The position numbers and the translations under genes are program-made. The notes below the pieces were generated by a model. The model had not been told where the DNA came from. It searched no databases and saw only the letters and a program-made list of their open reading frames with translations. Below, one piece after another: positions 34,418 through 47,681 of a DNA stretch of 64,000 bases; the stretch's first letter is position 1, and each line of letters opens with the position of its first letter. Source of the DNA: Manduca sexta (taxonomy: Eukaryota > Arthropoda > Insecta > Lepidoptera > Sphingidae); assembly GCF_014839805.1 (NCBI RefSeq), contig NC_051130.1, positions 9,176,001 to 9,240,000 on the forward strand, written 5' to 3'.

Positions 34418-34716
34418 TTAGCCCTGTATTATATACTGTCCCACTGCTGGGTACGGGCCTCCTCTAATACTGAAGGGATAGTGCACCACGCGGCCCTAGT
34501 GCGGATTGGTAGACTTCACACACCCTCAAAATTCCTATAAAGAACTTCTCAGGTGTATAGGTTTCTTCACGATTTTTTCCTTGACCGTTAAAGAAAGCGA
34601 TCATGTATAAAGAATACACGCATAATTTTAGAAGTCAGAGGTGCGTGCCTTTGTGTTTTGAACCCGCGGACATTCGTCTCAGCAGTCCGTTTCACAACCA
34701 ACTTATCTATCGCGGT
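34418..34716 (-). repeat. tRNA-derived SINE-like repeat S1
   Basis: It runs from TAGCCCTGTATTATATACTG (tail side) to CAACTTATCTATCGCGGTTT (head side). 'cttctcaggtgtataggtttc' and 'aaagaatacacgcataatttta' match the other copies. The two short ORFs over it are not genes. Confidence 0.75.
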
Positions 34717-35239
34717 TTAGTATACATTAATTTTGTAAATAATAAATACGAGTCATCGAAGATTGTTGGATGTTTGTTAGAAGTAAAACAGAAACGGTTG
34801 AACGAAACTATTGAACTATTTCCATAAAAATGTATTGACTTAACCACGGAATTAAAAGTAATATGGAATACGTAACGATATAACTTTTACACACAATAAA
34901 TGATAAAACAATTGCTAATATTAATTCCACTATCTATCGGCAATTTACAATCGACAAATGTAAGTTTGTAAAGTCGAATACTAAATCTGTCTCGCGCGAA
35001 CTTGAATTAAATTTTGCCCGATTTAGCTCTCATTGTGTATACAATCTTGTCTCTCTTACTGACGCTTTCCGAGTCGCTGGCTCCCTAACTACATGTATTC
35101 GTGTTTTTGCAAAATGAAATGACTTTTAAATGTGATTTTGTGATTTTATTTTACATTTTTGATATTGATGTTACCGTTATTTCATAGCTTCTGTTTACGT
35201 TTTTATGATACCTATTTAGAAATAGTTTTAATATAATCT

Positions 35240-35470
35240 AATAGTTCTAAAGTTATATAGAGTGGACATTGGGAAGATTGTCATACAAAAATTTTGCGCT
35301 TATACGATAGTTAATCTATATTTTTTCATATCGTGATTTGCATGTTTTAATGGGCGTATTAATATTTTCACTGTAAATGTGTTATTTTTGTATCTATATT
35401 TAAGGCCACTGTGATATTTTATCTCACAGACATTTTAAATAAGACGATGACTTATTATCAATTTTAATAA
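35240..35470 (+). repeat. Interspersed repeat K, copy 3
   Basis: It shares GGACATTGGGAAGATTGTCA and 'aaaattttgcgcttat' with copy 1 and continues with 'taaggccactgtgatatttta.ctcacagacatttTaaataagac'. Confidence 0.65.
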
Positions 35471-38400
35471 TTTTTGAGCACAAATTTGGCTCTGATGCCG
35501 ACCTATAACTGATTACACTGTTTAATGTCTTTGAATATAATAGAATAAAACATTTAAACTGCATGCATTGCGCTTATAAATATAAAAACTACAGCAAAAT
35601 TACTATTTGAATAGATGAGAATACACAAACTGCCGACTAAATTACATGTCGAGGTATCATGTGCTTATTCCAGCTATTTGTCGCTAACGATACCATTTCT
35701 ACGTCATAAGTGCAAGTAAGCAGATTATGATTGATCCATCCATCACGAACGAGGGCCATGGATATTTGAACTATCATGCTAATCAATGGCGTGCAAAGAA
35801 TAAAGCTGTTACAAATTGATGGGATCTTTATCGACCCAATTAGGGGAAAGGATGTGTAAAATCATTAGTAAGCCAATGTTTTCATGGCGAAAAGTTCGTA
35901 TAGAAATTCATATTCCATATTTGAATAATTAAGACATTCCTTTTATAAATATCTTTTTTTTTGTAATTTTAATGGCTTGGGCAAAGGAATATTGAACCTT
36001 TTAACAATAATATTTTTGAATTCTTTTAAAAAGTTTATATATTGAGAAATAGTTATTAGGTTTGCTACTGATATCTTTTTTAACATTTCTAAGCCATCAT
36101 CATTTTTCGTCAATCCTTTTTTCGAAATAAAAAAAACTAAATGTCCAATTACAATGTAAAACTTTTTAAAATGATAGTTAATTTATATAAGTTGATATTT
36201 CATACCTATATAACTATTTATTAAGCATTTCTTTATTTTATTTTATTATTTAAAAGGATATTATCAATTAATATCCTTTTTATGTAATTGACTATTTATT
36301 GTCAGATTTAACTATAGTTTAACATATTTGAACCTGAGTTAACAACAATATTTAAAAAAATATAAAACATTCCATCTTATGACATACAATTATTTCTCTC
36401 TTTTATTCCTTTAAGAAGACTGTACAAAGGAAACACTATCTTTGTGCTGGGGCCTTATTCTCTATCCCGCACGTTATTTTGACAGTGTGTAACAAGCACG
36501 TAACACAACGCATCATGTTTAGGACTATAGAAATTTGACTTACAGAATACCATTCCACGCACATTTCTCGAAGATAACATGACACGGCCGCGTTACGCGT
36601 TTACACTATCGTACAGAATAAGGGCCCTGTCTTTGATCTAATCTCTAGTGTTTCGTTTATGACATAGAGTATATATTTTTTTACTTTTTTAAATTAACAT
36701 GCATTAAGAATATTATATAATATTCTCCCCCTTTCTATTAATATGAATATTGTAAATTTTATGTTTATAATTTACTAATATCCTTTCATATTATAAAAAA
36801 AAACTGTCCCGTATGTCTATCTTAACGCAATAAACTCAAAAACTGCCGAAAAGATTTCGATGAAACTTGGCGAGGAGATTGTTCAAGACCCTTATAATTC
36901 ATAGGCTACTTTTTTATTAAATTAAAATTTAAATTTATAACGAGATTTTTCTGCAAAAACATTTTCATGTGGGCGCATCCACGAGTAAATGCTTGTATTC
37001 AAATAAAAAAAAAACATAACATTATTTATTATAAACAGTATAGTTCAGATACTGGTTACCAATTTCGGAATCGCTGCCTATTAAAAAAGAAAACATCGCA
37101 ATAACATGATTATTAATTTAGTATATCACAACATTCTTAGTAATAATCTTTATATTCCTTCTATATATCTAATAGCCAAATGTTTACTAAGTAATAAAAT
37201 ATAATATTATGGTTTTAACGAGCTACCGATTTCTATCCACTCGTAAAGGTCAGAGGGGAATAGAGGTTGGCAACGAAATATTATCTTGTGACATTTATTG
37301 TGTTCTTTGTTATATTTTTTTATTTACATGGTTTTGGTTTATGTCTAAGAAACAATTATTGGGGTTGGTTTTTATTTAGTTCATTTAAAAGCTAAATTTA
37401 ATACCTTTAAGGCACCGAATAATTTACTTTTCTATCTATTTAGTCGGCGGAAATATAATTAATTAATTTTCATCAAAATTTTGAAGTAGATTTTCAATTT
37501 CATGACCTAAAAACTCAAATGGTATTTGCATAATTTATTTTTGAGTATTATGTGAGCTAATATTACAAAATGTATTATAGCGAAAAATATAAGACCTAAT
37601 TAATCGGCAGAATGAAATATAACTACACATAACACACAGAAATAAAGTAAAGACTAAGATAAGATTGGCTATACGGTAGCGTCAAAGTAGTTGAAACAGC
37701 TGACAATTTTACTAGACAGAAAGAATTTTGGCAAGCGTCTTCCGTACTGCAGTATCTTAAAGTTAACAAAATTCAAGATGCCGCTTCAACTTAAGCGAAC
37801 ATTTTAACTGAATGCCAACAATACGGCAGCATTTACATATGGTATTTCTCGAAACAAATTAAAGAATCCAACAAAAGTTTCTTAATATAATTTTTTCCGT
37901 ACACAACCCCGCTGACATAGTTACAAAGTTAGCCCGGTCAAGTTAACCCGTTATAGGCAATGCGGTATTTTTTCACCACGCACAACCGACTAGGGGTATT
38001 TTATCGTGCGATCAACAGGTTATATTGATTGAAGCGGGCTGAGCTGTCGGTCTGTTGGACCGACATATTTAGTTGTTACGGACACGTACCCGGCTTTATT
38101 TTCTTTCTCATTTTTATGTCGGATATTTTAGGTTGTTTCAAAATAATATTAAAAAACTGTATTGTCTATTCAAGTTTTTACTTTTAAATATTGGATTATA
38201 GGTATTTCCCATAGCATTTAATATAATTTCGTTATATTATTGTGCCTTCCGATTATCATCGTGCATATTAAATAGTTAAGAAGTTTGCATTTGATTTGTT
38301 TTTAACTTTTAAATTAATTAACGAAATTTATTTTATTTAGAATCCCGTCCTAATCCTCCGCAAACAGCCTTCACAAATATAAAAACGGCAACCACGACAT

Positions 38401-39392
38401 CATAAAACGCAAAATAATTTTAATTCATAAGCCTTTTCACACATTTGCGTTAAAAGAGCTCGTTAATCCACATTTTTGCGGACGGTGTCACCATGTAAAC
38501 AAAGTCCTGAGTGGTAACATTGTATTTTCGCCCACGCATTAAATTATTTAGTGATGTTTCACAAGTTATGGGCCTTGAATGTAGACACCTGAGTCCTCGC
38601 TACTAAGAGTAACAGAACTGGCTTAAATAGGCCAGGGTACCTAAATATATCATATTTATTATTACTATTTGGGTTTATTAATGAAGTTATACAATACAAT
38701 ACACTGACATTAATGTCCAGATACTAAGGAATAGCAAGGCGTTTTATATTTTTAATTGAATACTACTTTGGTAGAATTGCTTTATTATCATTTTTATAAC
38801 ATCTCGAAATCAATTTTCAAAGGTTAACTCTTTCGTCGTCATTCACCTAAAATAGTATCACAGCTACGAAAATAGATTGATAACTTATTCACAAATTTTT
38901 TAAGCCAGATTTTTTTACAAACCTTATCCCATATACTCCTATTTTTAGTACATAAACATCCAGGTGTCTCCGTTCAATCACTCCCGGTGCGACAGCCATA
39001 AATAAAGTTTGCTAAGAGAGAACAAACAAGGCCAATATACGACACACCGCTGTACCTATTCCTTAACCTTTAGAATTATTTGTGTTACATCTGGAAGGAT
39101 GGATAGGGTTAAGTATTATAGATAAAATACAGTGGAATGTTATTTAGGTTCCCATTCTTTGTTACAAATGGAAATTGATTAGCTTTTAGCCGAGAAATTA
39201 ACTTCATTATAAAATTAAAGATATTTGGCAATGAATCCATTACAACCAGTTATATATTCCTGATCTTTCACCAGCTCGTAATTCAATAAGTCGAGTTCGC
39301 GACAACTAGATTATCATTCAGTGTCTCACAAGTTAATTGACTTAAATCAAATTAGGCTGTAGATTTATGTCATGTAAACCTATCTACTCATA
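35471..39392. other. Intron DNA, AT-rich, few recognisable units
   Basis: No gene seen. There is a small hairpin at about 36251-36282 (AAAAGGATATT / AATATCCTTTT) and a repeat fragment at 36800-36990 with 'aactcaaaaactgccgaaaagatttcgatgaaacttgg'. Confidence 0.45.
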
Positions 39393-39712
39393 CTGGTGGT
39401 AGGTCTTTCATATGGGAGAGTCCGCTTGGGGAGGTACTAACGCAATGTCTATTTCTGCCGTCAAGCAGCAGTGTGTAGTCACTATTGTGTACCGTTTTGA
39501 AGAACATTGTAGCCACTGTAACTACTGGACATAATAAGACTTAACATCTCATGTCTCAGGATGGCGAGCGCAGTGGAATATCAAACAATAATTTCAAAAT
39601 TTGTAATTCAAGGTTGGATGGTGTTTCTATGTTTATGGTTATGGGCGATCGTATCACTAACCAACAGGCGAACGGCAAGCTCATCTCGTCGTTAAAAGCA
39701 ATAAAAAACATT
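39393..39712 (+). repeat. Interspersed repeat M, most complete copy
   Basis: It runs from GGTGGTAGGTCTTTCATATG through GCCGTCAAGCAGCAGTGTGT, 'gtaactactggacataataagacttaacatctcatgtctc' and the end 'caggcgaacggcaagctcat'. It shows that the segments on both sides of the LINE at 12122 are contiguous in the intact repeat. Confidence 0.7.
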
Positions 39713-41849
39713 ACAGTTGTTTTTGTCAATAAATTCTAATGGGTCGTAATATTAGTTCTTATAAGTTATAGTTAACTAAGGAATAGTGTAAAGATAACAT
39801 AATAAAATATTGGTGTATGGAATATTATACAGCTTTAAAAAATATACTATGTAATATAAACTCAAGCGGATTGCCAAAACTTTACAAAAACGGAAACAGT
39901 ATTAATTCGCCAATCTGTAGGTAACTACAAAAGCAATGTACAGCTAAGAGCTGCGATTTGTAAATCTAGCAAATGAGGTAATTGATTCGTTCATCCGGCA
40001 AAACCGTTTTAGATCGCTCGATTGCTCAATACGTAAGCCCTCGGGGCATCAGCCGGCCACGTCCGTATCACGGGCTCGATTACCAACTATATTCCGGATA
40101 AATGTCAGATTATACCGGCCATCGGCAGCTTGCGGTCGCCTGACACGCCACGCTCCGCCGCAGGTTAGCTGTCAATTCGACATGACAGATTGAGATACCG
40201 CTTTTTTGAGGTTATTAGATTTTATAACACAAATGAATTTGTTTTTTTTTTATTAGGAATTATTTTTATAGCACACATAAATTTATTTTTGTAATTGTTT
40301 GCGAATGAATATTCACTTATACGGAAGTAAGTTCAACCATTATTTTAGAACTTTATGAACAAAATTAATTCAGGTTAAAATCCGTTCACCTGTCTGGAAA
40401 GCGCAGATATTTCAACCGTGTAGTAGCCTGAAGGAATATTAATTAATTTCGTAAACTAACCTCAAATTGAAAACATAAAAAATGGATTGTTTCTTTTAAT
40501 TTCACACTGTATACAACTTCCAATTGATCGGACGAACCGTTTACAACTTCTTATTGATCGGGGATAAATTGTGGAGTATTTCACAATAACATAGCCATAA
40601 ATATAAATATGCGTGAAACGTTACTCAATATGACCCTAAATTACATTTTGTACATTTTTAAAATATCAGTTGTTTTAAATTTCCTTTAAAGCGCATTGTC
40701 TTTTGGTGCCTTCATCCGTCATTAAGTCTTTATTTCTAATTCCTCGCTCATTACTACCAAGAACGGAAAACAATCCAATTTCGGTGGCGAATTAGGCAAG
40801 TTTCCACTCGAAGGGCGGTCTGCACAGAGACACTTTGCCTTTATTGTGGCTAACAAAACAGTCCCTAACTCTCGTTACATTACGCAAATACACCGAGCCT
40901 AATTAAATATGTTTTGTGCTGATATAAAAGATTTTAATTAACATTATTTTTTTCTTTCTTTGATAGTAGGGTATACGGTGTTTTGGGCGTTGTTTTTGTT
41001 TTTAAATGTTATTTGTTTTATGTTTACCGTGTTTGGTTTCTGTGTGTTTCTGATGAAGAAGTTGATTTCTTTATAATAATATGTTATATATAAATCTTTA
41101 ATTATTTATGTGCACTTTTCCAGCAATTTTAGGCCGTAACTTAACGATTTACTCTGTAGACTTCGTCTTGTGAACGAATATAGGAAAAGAATCAATATAA
41201 AAAAGGAAGTTTTATATTTGGCGATAGTAAATATAGTTTAAAATATTGTGCAGCAGCATGACATGAAAATAAGCCTTTGTCAGTCCATCGTGTTACGTGA
41301 AGTGGAAGGAACTACAGCTCTCCATGTTGGCGAATATTTACATCTCGGAAAACTATTTTATAATGTTTAAGATATTCATCATTTCTATAGGATATAGTAG
41401 GTTTGTTTTCATATGACCAACAGATTTTGCTTTCGCGTAATATGATATTCAAGTATGATATTCAGGTAAATAAAAAGGGAGGTCGAAAGTAAATTGTTTA
41501 ATCATTTCAATATATTAGGATTATGAACATCCGCTAGTTCAATGGGAAGTTTAGTGATTTTTTACCAAAAGTGTGTCGCTTCTCATAATAATAAGGTATC
41601 GTTAAATAATATAACAAAATCACAGTTTAAAGAGAACGTTCATTCATACGTATAAATATTGAACCACTGTGGTTGAGACGCAGTGCTCAAATATGTGAGT
41701 GGAAGTGATTGAGTGTGTACTTCAATGACATAGGTTAATATGGAACTTACATGCTTGAATTTATTCAAGAGACATGACATAATTTAGTTTCATATATGAG
41801 GTTCCATATAACTATCGCGCAGACTGTTAACTTGTAGCCGGATATCACT
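39713..41849. other. Intron DNA, no gene
   Basis: Mostly AT-rich. A GC-richer patch at about 40020-40190 has no recognisable coding or RNA features. Confidence 0.45.
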
Positions 41850-42015
41850 ACACCAGTGTTGAAGGGTCCATAGAACCTGATTCCTGCCGGCTTCTTTTTA
41901 AGTAGATTTTATGTAGAATCTAAGTATCATTAGAACGATTTACAAACCGCATTCATGCGTATTAGTACCTATATGTTGTGTCGAGTTCCATTTTGGAAAA
42001 TTTTTACTTCCGCCA
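41850..42015 (-). repeat. Interspersed repeat G
   Basis: It contains 'cctgattcctgccggcttc', 'atcattagaacgatttacaaaccgcattcatgcgt' and 'tgtgtcgagttcc', matching 3695-3965 and others. It is followed after about 35 bp by an S1 repeat. Confidence 0.55.
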
Positions 42016-42051
42016 CTGCACACGTTTATATGAAACTGACAGTTATAATAA

Positions 42052-42366
42052 TATCAGCCCTGTATTATATACTTGCCCACTGCTGAGCACGGGCCTCCTC
42101 TACTACTGAGAGGGATTAGGCCTTAGTCCACCATGCTGGCCTCGTGCGGATTGGTAGACTACACACACCTTCGAAATTCCCATAGAGAACTTCTCAGATG
42201 TGCAGGTTTCCTCACGATGTTTTCCTTCACCGTTAAAGCAAACGATAAATTCACAAAGAATACACACATGATTTTAAAAAAGTCAGAGGTGTGTGCCCAC
42301 GGAATTTGAACCTGCGAACATTCGTCTCGGCAGTCCGTTCCGCACCCAACTAGGCTATCGCCGCTT
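42052..42366 (-). repeat. tRNA-derived SINE-like repeat S1, well preserved
   Basis: On the reverse strand it reads GCGGCGATAGCCTAGTTGGG, then GTTCGCAGGTTCAAATTCC (B-box-like), the conserved body and a tail. It is the best head sequence in the window and is used here as the family reference. Confidence 0.78.
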
Positions 42367-44628
42367 AAACTGTAACTGACAGTTACTTCAGCAATTTAAA
42401 TGCTAGTTTATGAGTAGCGTAGTGTTAACAAGTTGAAAAGTTGCAAGCATCTTATCAAAGCTTCTGCAAGACACCTAGATTAATCAGCCTAAACAGCTTC
42501 GTTAGAACGACAGAATTTTGTTTATTCTTTGAAATATATAAAATTATCTTCAACAAAAATACAGGGTTTTTTCGACATTGCGTTAATAAATGCAAACGTT
42601 AGCACGTCTTCTTAGATGTAACATGTTATAATAAGTTAATTGAGCGTTAAATGTAAAATGTAAAAGTGTAAGTTACGAATAAAATAAATATCAATAAAAA
42701 GTAATTTTAATTTTACGCGCTCTAATACCGCTACTACTACTCTAAAATAATTTACCGCAGCGACAACATAACCCTTTCAATCAGAAATACACAAACGCCA
42801 TATTCATACTTAACTACAAAATCAAAAAAAAATTTACTAAAACCGGGATTTTTTGTGAAAATTTTCATTATTATAGAGGTGAAGACGAGTGTGTGGCTTC
42901 ATTTTGTAACGCAATATCATAATTACCCTGTATACGTACGTGTCTTAAAACATGCTCTCATTTAAACAGGTCAAAGGGTTCACGTTTACTTTTTCCGCTC
43001 TGTTTACGAATAAAAACCGTTGTAAGTTGCCAGATTTATTCTTGCAGGTCTCGAGCTACAGTTGTTCAAGTTGGCAAAAAGCCGGAATAAAAAGACGTTC
43101 TTATTTCTTCTGCGCAATTACTAACTAAGTTATTGCGCACGTGCCCGGTGAGATAGTGTCAGCATGTGTTAGGAATGATACCCTTGGTTATTCATGTTGC
43201 TAAAATGAGAATTCGTTATTTTATCTAGGGTTCAATTTTGAGGTTATGTTTCTTATAGCTATGAGCAATTGGACAATTTAGACAAATAGAGGAAGTGAAG
43301 AGTTGAAAGGTTATTAAGTATGGTCTTTGGAGGATAAAATGTTAAATCAATAAGTATAGATTTAAAATTCTATCCTCGAAAGATAAAGAATGTGACCAAA
43401 ATCATTAAAACAATAGAACAATAGGTAGGTACAAATAATCTGTATTTGTTAAACATGGAAGCATTAAAAATATCGAACTATTCTTTTTACATCAGGCTCC
43501 TAAAAACTCCGAACCCGCACACCGCCAGGTTGAGTCTACACGTCCAACCGTGACATTAAACAACGCCTCGAATCTTGCTGAAAAATATATTATCCACGCC
43601 GTGTCAAGTCGTAACTCATTTCTTTATACGCTTACAAGATTTAAATCAGACAAACCTCTTACCTTCCAGCTAGTTCCTTTCCTTTATTAGATTTGTTCGT
43701 GAAAGTACATAAATAAGGATCCTGGAATTTATGATCATAAAACTCCAACGTGAACGAAAGGTAGCCAATGCGTTACTAGAATCACGGCGTTCGTCGTCTG
43801 TAATATTTATAGAGGATAATGTACTGAATAGTGTTACAATTAAGTGTTATTTTTGTTGGATTATATTTATTTTTTAGTTTATAAAAAAATTCAGAAGCTA
43901 GGGATTCAAAATTAAAACAAGTAATGTCTTGAAACAACTTATTATTCAAGTCGACTGCTCTTTACGAGTCTCGAACTCAGAATCAAAGTGCTCAGAATGC
44001 TCTCCGCCTCAACCGTTTGCTAACTATATAAAGTAAAATCGAGTCAAAACACTTCCTTTTTTTAAAAAATAAATTTAGTCGACCTAGTCAATTGACTTTC
44101 TTAAAATTATTAAAACAGTCAATTGACTTACTTTATAAATTATTGAAATCTTACGCTCCTATTTCTTGTTATTTAATTGAATATATAAATATCATGAAAA
44201 TATCAATAATACTACTCAATTCATAATAATATAACAAGTTATAACCTAATATTTTATTAGATATTTATTAATAAGATATTCTCGAGTTTTTTTTTATTAA
44301 TGTAGACCTACAGTGATTAGTTAATAATTCTAAGTTTTTTTTTAAATGTAAGTCAACATAAATAAATTGTACTATTTACTAGTTATAATTTGCACGCCGC
44401 ATAGGCCAAACTTGATTGGACACTCGATATTTACATTGAACAACCAATTTATAGTCTAATCGTACTAATTTATACTCATGTTTATAATTAAAGAAATATG
44501 AATTTGAATTCAGGTATAAAACCTGCATGTTTTCGTGAAAATATTTGTTATTAATGGATGATTTTTCGCACAATGTAAGAGGTAATAGCGAGTATTTGGT
44601 TTAATTTGTAAACGCAATGTAAAAATGA
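42367..44628. other. Intron DNA with an AT-rich repeat
   Basis: No gene seen. About 42570-42920 aligns with 4960-5340. At about 44090-44135 the block 'cagtcaattgactt' occurs twice. The end (44480-44628) may be another diverged copy of the AT-rich repeat. TGA at 44626-44628 is the possible left duplicate of transposon copy 2. Confidence 0.45.
42570..42920 (+). repeat. AT-rich interspersed repeat, copy 2
   Basis: It shares AATATCAATAAAAAGTAATT and the following 'ttaattttac', 'aacgccatattcatactta.actacaaaat' and 'actaaaaccgggattttt' with 4960-5340. Confidence 0.5.
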
Positions 44629-45125
44629 TAGTCTAAGATCCCGCTGCAGAATTAGTGCGCCCATCGAGTATATGTTAAAAACTACATTCTTACACATATT
44701 TATGCTTAGAAGAATATATATCTACTAGTTTGCCTATTAAAACTTGGCCGCAAATATTTTTAATTAAATGATTGTTAATTGATTTTTCGGAAAACATTTC
44801 ATTCATTTGTTTTTCAAATAAAATATCGTCCACTTCATGACAATACACATAAAGACTCTGAAAAACCACGGTTGCCGTTGCGCACTTGGCCGCACCTCTT
44901 CGCAGCCAGGTGTAAGCAGGTATGACTATGATACATTTACTCGTTCATAATGTATATTTATTAGCTATACATCAAATTAAAGCTGAATTTTTTCTGTTGA
45001 TCATGATACACGGTTGCCTAATTAAATCTGGCCGCAAATAAGGGTTGCCGACTCTTAAAAATGATAAATATTGAAGGTAGAGTGAAAGAGAGCTAGCGCG
45101 TTATATTACCAGTCAGAAAAGAATA
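44629..45125. repeat. Left long inverted repeat of copy 2 (uninterrupted)
   Basis: A 497-bp arm. Its CATCGAGTATATGTTAAAAA is the empty site for the DUF7869-type element nested in copy 1. Confidence 0.85.
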
Positions 45126-45145
45126 ACATACATAGCATGTAGTTA

Positions 45146-45539
45146 AAAACATTAAACGCTTCAAAACAAAATAATGAAAAATTTATGAAAAAAATTAAAG
45201 GTTTCGACTCAATGCACATTCCACCGTGTTGGAAATCTTTGAAACAAAAGTTGTTGCGGACGATCTTTATTAATTCAATGTGGTTAAATGCTACTGAGCC
45301 GAATTGTATCATGTACCTACAGCGCGGAAAATAATGGCTGGCAACTATTAGATGGTTGTCTAAAACCAACATGGTTTCTGGGAGATTCAGCTCCAATGCA
45401 AGTTGAAAATGTTCTCTGTGATTCCACGAACAAATCTTCCGATAATGACGATGATTATGATATTTCTAGCGATGAAAGTTATGAAAGTGATAGCTTCTAT
45501 GATAGTGAAAATGAAAGCTCTGATGGTTCAGATTTTTAA
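45146..45539 (+). pseudogene. C-terminal fragment of the long-TIR transposon protein (copy 2)
   Basis: The open frame from 45146 reads through SMHIPPCWKSLKQKLLRTIF and NSMWLNATEPN to a stop near 45330. A one-base frame change then leads into NNGWQLLDGCLKPTWFLGDS and the acidic tail ending DGSDF at 45539. 'PPC...L..K..R...I...W..A' followed by NGW and a WF motif is a layout I associate with the C-termini of several uncharacterised insect transposon proteins. The acidic Ser/Asp tail is shared with copy 1. The catalytic core is not present in either copy. Confidence 0.6.
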
Positions 45540-45872
45540 ATAAAATTTACGGATAGATAAGATACGTTTGTTTAATTTTTGAGTTACTTAAATGCTTCAT
45601 TTATATGTAATAAGTTATTGAATACTTGAATAAAATATAATATTTACTCAAACAGTACTTGCACAATAAAATTTTATTTTACGTGAGTAACCCTAATTTT
45701 ATTTTTAATGGATAGTAATTTAATGTGGTAATCTTTACATTTATCATTTTGAGAAGACTTTTTTTTGGAGTATTTATTAAGTTGTATCTACTATTGTTTT
45801 AACTGGTGGTTGAGAACACGATTATCAGGCGTATGCGCAATGGCTCAAAAGTGTCGTACAGCTAGTACCCGC
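45540..45872. other. 3' non-coding part of transposon copy 2 before the right arm
   Basis: Nearly the same sequence as 22068-22372 in copy 1, apart from a short extra piece near 45665-45690. AT-rich, with no gene. Confidence 0.6.
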
Positions 45873-46281
45873 TATCCTTTTCTGACTGGTAATATTACGC
45901 GCTAGCTCTCTTCCACTCTACCTTCAATATTTATCATTTTTAAGAGTCGGCAACCCTTATTTGCGGCTAGATTTAATTAGGCAACCGTGTATCATGATCA
46001 ACAGAAAAAATTCAGCTTTAATTTGATGTATAGCTAATAAATATACATTATGAACGAGTAAATGTATCATAGTCATACCTGCTTACACCTGGCTGCGAAG
46101 AGGTGCGGCCAAGTGCGCAACGGCAACCGTGGTTTTTCAGAGTCTTTATGTGTATTGTCATGAAGTGGACGCTATTTTATTTGAAAAACAAATGAATGAA
46201 ATGTTTTCCGAAAAATCAATTAACAATAATTTAATTAAAAATATTTGCGGCCAAGTTTTAATAGGCAACCTAGTAGATATA

Positions 46282-47588
46282 CTTAGTCTGGCCATAAATA
46301 CTGTTACACTTAATTATAAAAAAATATTACATTTGAATTTCGAATCTGTCATTTTTATACGATTGTTCATTGTGTTTTCTCATTTTGGCGCCAATACATT
46401 GTAAAATATTTTGCGATATTAAAATGGTGTGGGGTGATAAAGAGAACCGAATCGCTGTGATAGCATTACACAAAGTAGGTATGGAGCCAAATGCAATTTT
46501 TAAAACTCTCCATACACTTGGTATTAGTAAAATGTTTGTGTACCGGGCTATTAATAGGTACAATGAGACCTCCTCTGTTTGTGACAGAAAAAGATCTGGC
46601 CGTCCACGTAGTGTTCGTACGAAAAAGGTGGTCAAAGCAGTAAGGGAAAGAATTCGAAGAAATCCTGTCCGAAAGCAAAAGATTTTATCTCGGGAAATGA
46701 AGATAGCACCTAGAACCATGTCGCGTATTTTAAAAGATGACTTAGGACTTGCAGCCTATAAGAGACGCACTGGCCATTTCTTAACTGATAATTTAAAGAA
46801 GAATAGGGTGGTAAAATCGAAACAACTACTGAAGCGGTACGCAAAGGGAGGTTACAGAAAAATTTTGTTTACGGATGAGAAAATTTTTACAATTGAGCAA
46901 CATTTTAACAAACAAAATGACCGTATTTATGCTCAAAGCTCTAAGGAAGCTTCCCAATTAGTCGACAGAGTGCAACGTGGACATTATCCGACTTCAGTGA
47001 TGGTTTGGTGGGGTGTTAGCTATGAAGGAGTGACTGAGCCATATTTTTTGTGAAAAAGGTATCAAAACATCGGCACAAGTGTATCAAGATACCATTCTTG
47101 AGAAGGTAGTTAAGCCCCTTAACATCACCATGTTCAATAACCAAGTATGGTCCTTCCAGCAAGACTCGGCGCCGGGTCATAAAGCTCGGTCCACGCAGTC
47201 TTGGTTGGAATCGAACGTTTCGGACTTCATCAGAGCTGAAGACTGGCCGTCGTCTAGTCCCGATCTTAATCCGCTGGATTATGATTTGTGGTCAGTTTTA
47301 GAGAGTACAGCTTGCTCTAAACGCCATGATAATTTGAGTCCCTAAAACAATCTATACGATTGGCAGTGAAGAATTTTCCCATGGAAAGAGTGCGTGCTTC
47401 TATTGATAACTGGCCTCATCGTTTAAAGGACTGTATTGCAGCCAATGGAGACCACTTCGAATAAGCTTTTTATATTTTTAATTGTTTTATATTTATGTAT
47501 TAAACTGACACACTGTAAAAGTAATAAATGTTATTTGCAGTTAACAATTTTCTTTTTTCTTTATTACAATATTTATGGCAAGACTAGG
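46282..47588 (+). mobile_element. maT-like mariner inserted in the right arm of copy 2
   Basis: The 1,307-bp element has ends CTTAGTCTGGCCATAAATAC and, on the reverse strand, CCTAGTCTTGCCATAAATAT, an inverted repeat of about 20 bp with three mismatches. TA is duplicated on both sides (46280-46281 and 47589-47590). The continuous right arm of copy 1 shows a single TA at the insertion point. It carries one transposase gene, broken by frameshifts. Confidence 0.88.
46424..47464 (+). pseudogene. Mariner transposase, maT-like (D,D37D), two frameshifts
   Basis: ATG at 46424 follows AAA. The N-terminus has a helix-turn-helix (about residues 8-50), then RSGRPRSVR, a linker and second DNA-binding part up to about residue 115. 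Catalytic Asp 1 is D151 in LFTDEK, Asp 2 is in QQDSAPGHKA, and Asp 3 is in SPDLNPLDYDLW, with 37 residues between Asp 2 and Asp 3. That spacing marks the maT group. An extra T in a T run at about 47044-47049 shifts the frame after PYF, and a lost base at about 47342 shifts it again before the conserved C-terminus ending at TAA 47462-47464. The expected full length is about 345 residues, normal for mariners. All three Asp survive, so inactivation looks recent. Confidence 0.85.
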
Positions 47589-47681
47589 TATATTCTTCTA
47601 AGCATAAATATGTGTAAGAATGTAGTTTTTAACATGTACTCGATGAGTGCACTAATTGTGCAGTGGGATCTCGTACTATGA

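Larger units (their letters stand above)
44629..47678. mobile_element. Long-inverted-repeat DNA transposon, copy 2 (composite, non-autonomous)
   Basis: Same termini as copy 1 (TAGTCTAAGATCCC; right end TAGTACGAGATCCC on the reverse strand) and the same TGA on both sides (44626-44628 and 47679-47681). The left arm, 44629-45125, is intact. The right arm is about 45873-46281 plus 47589-47678, split by a mariner. Without the mariner the copy is about 1.74 kb. The interior keeps the last 130 or so codons of the element's protein and lacks the N-terminal part found in copy 1. Confidence 0.82.

Noticed and set aside
46129..46404. 91-codon ORF in the right arm of transposon copy 2
   Set aside because: It lies in the inverted repeat and runs into the inserted mariner; the frame has no recognisable domain.
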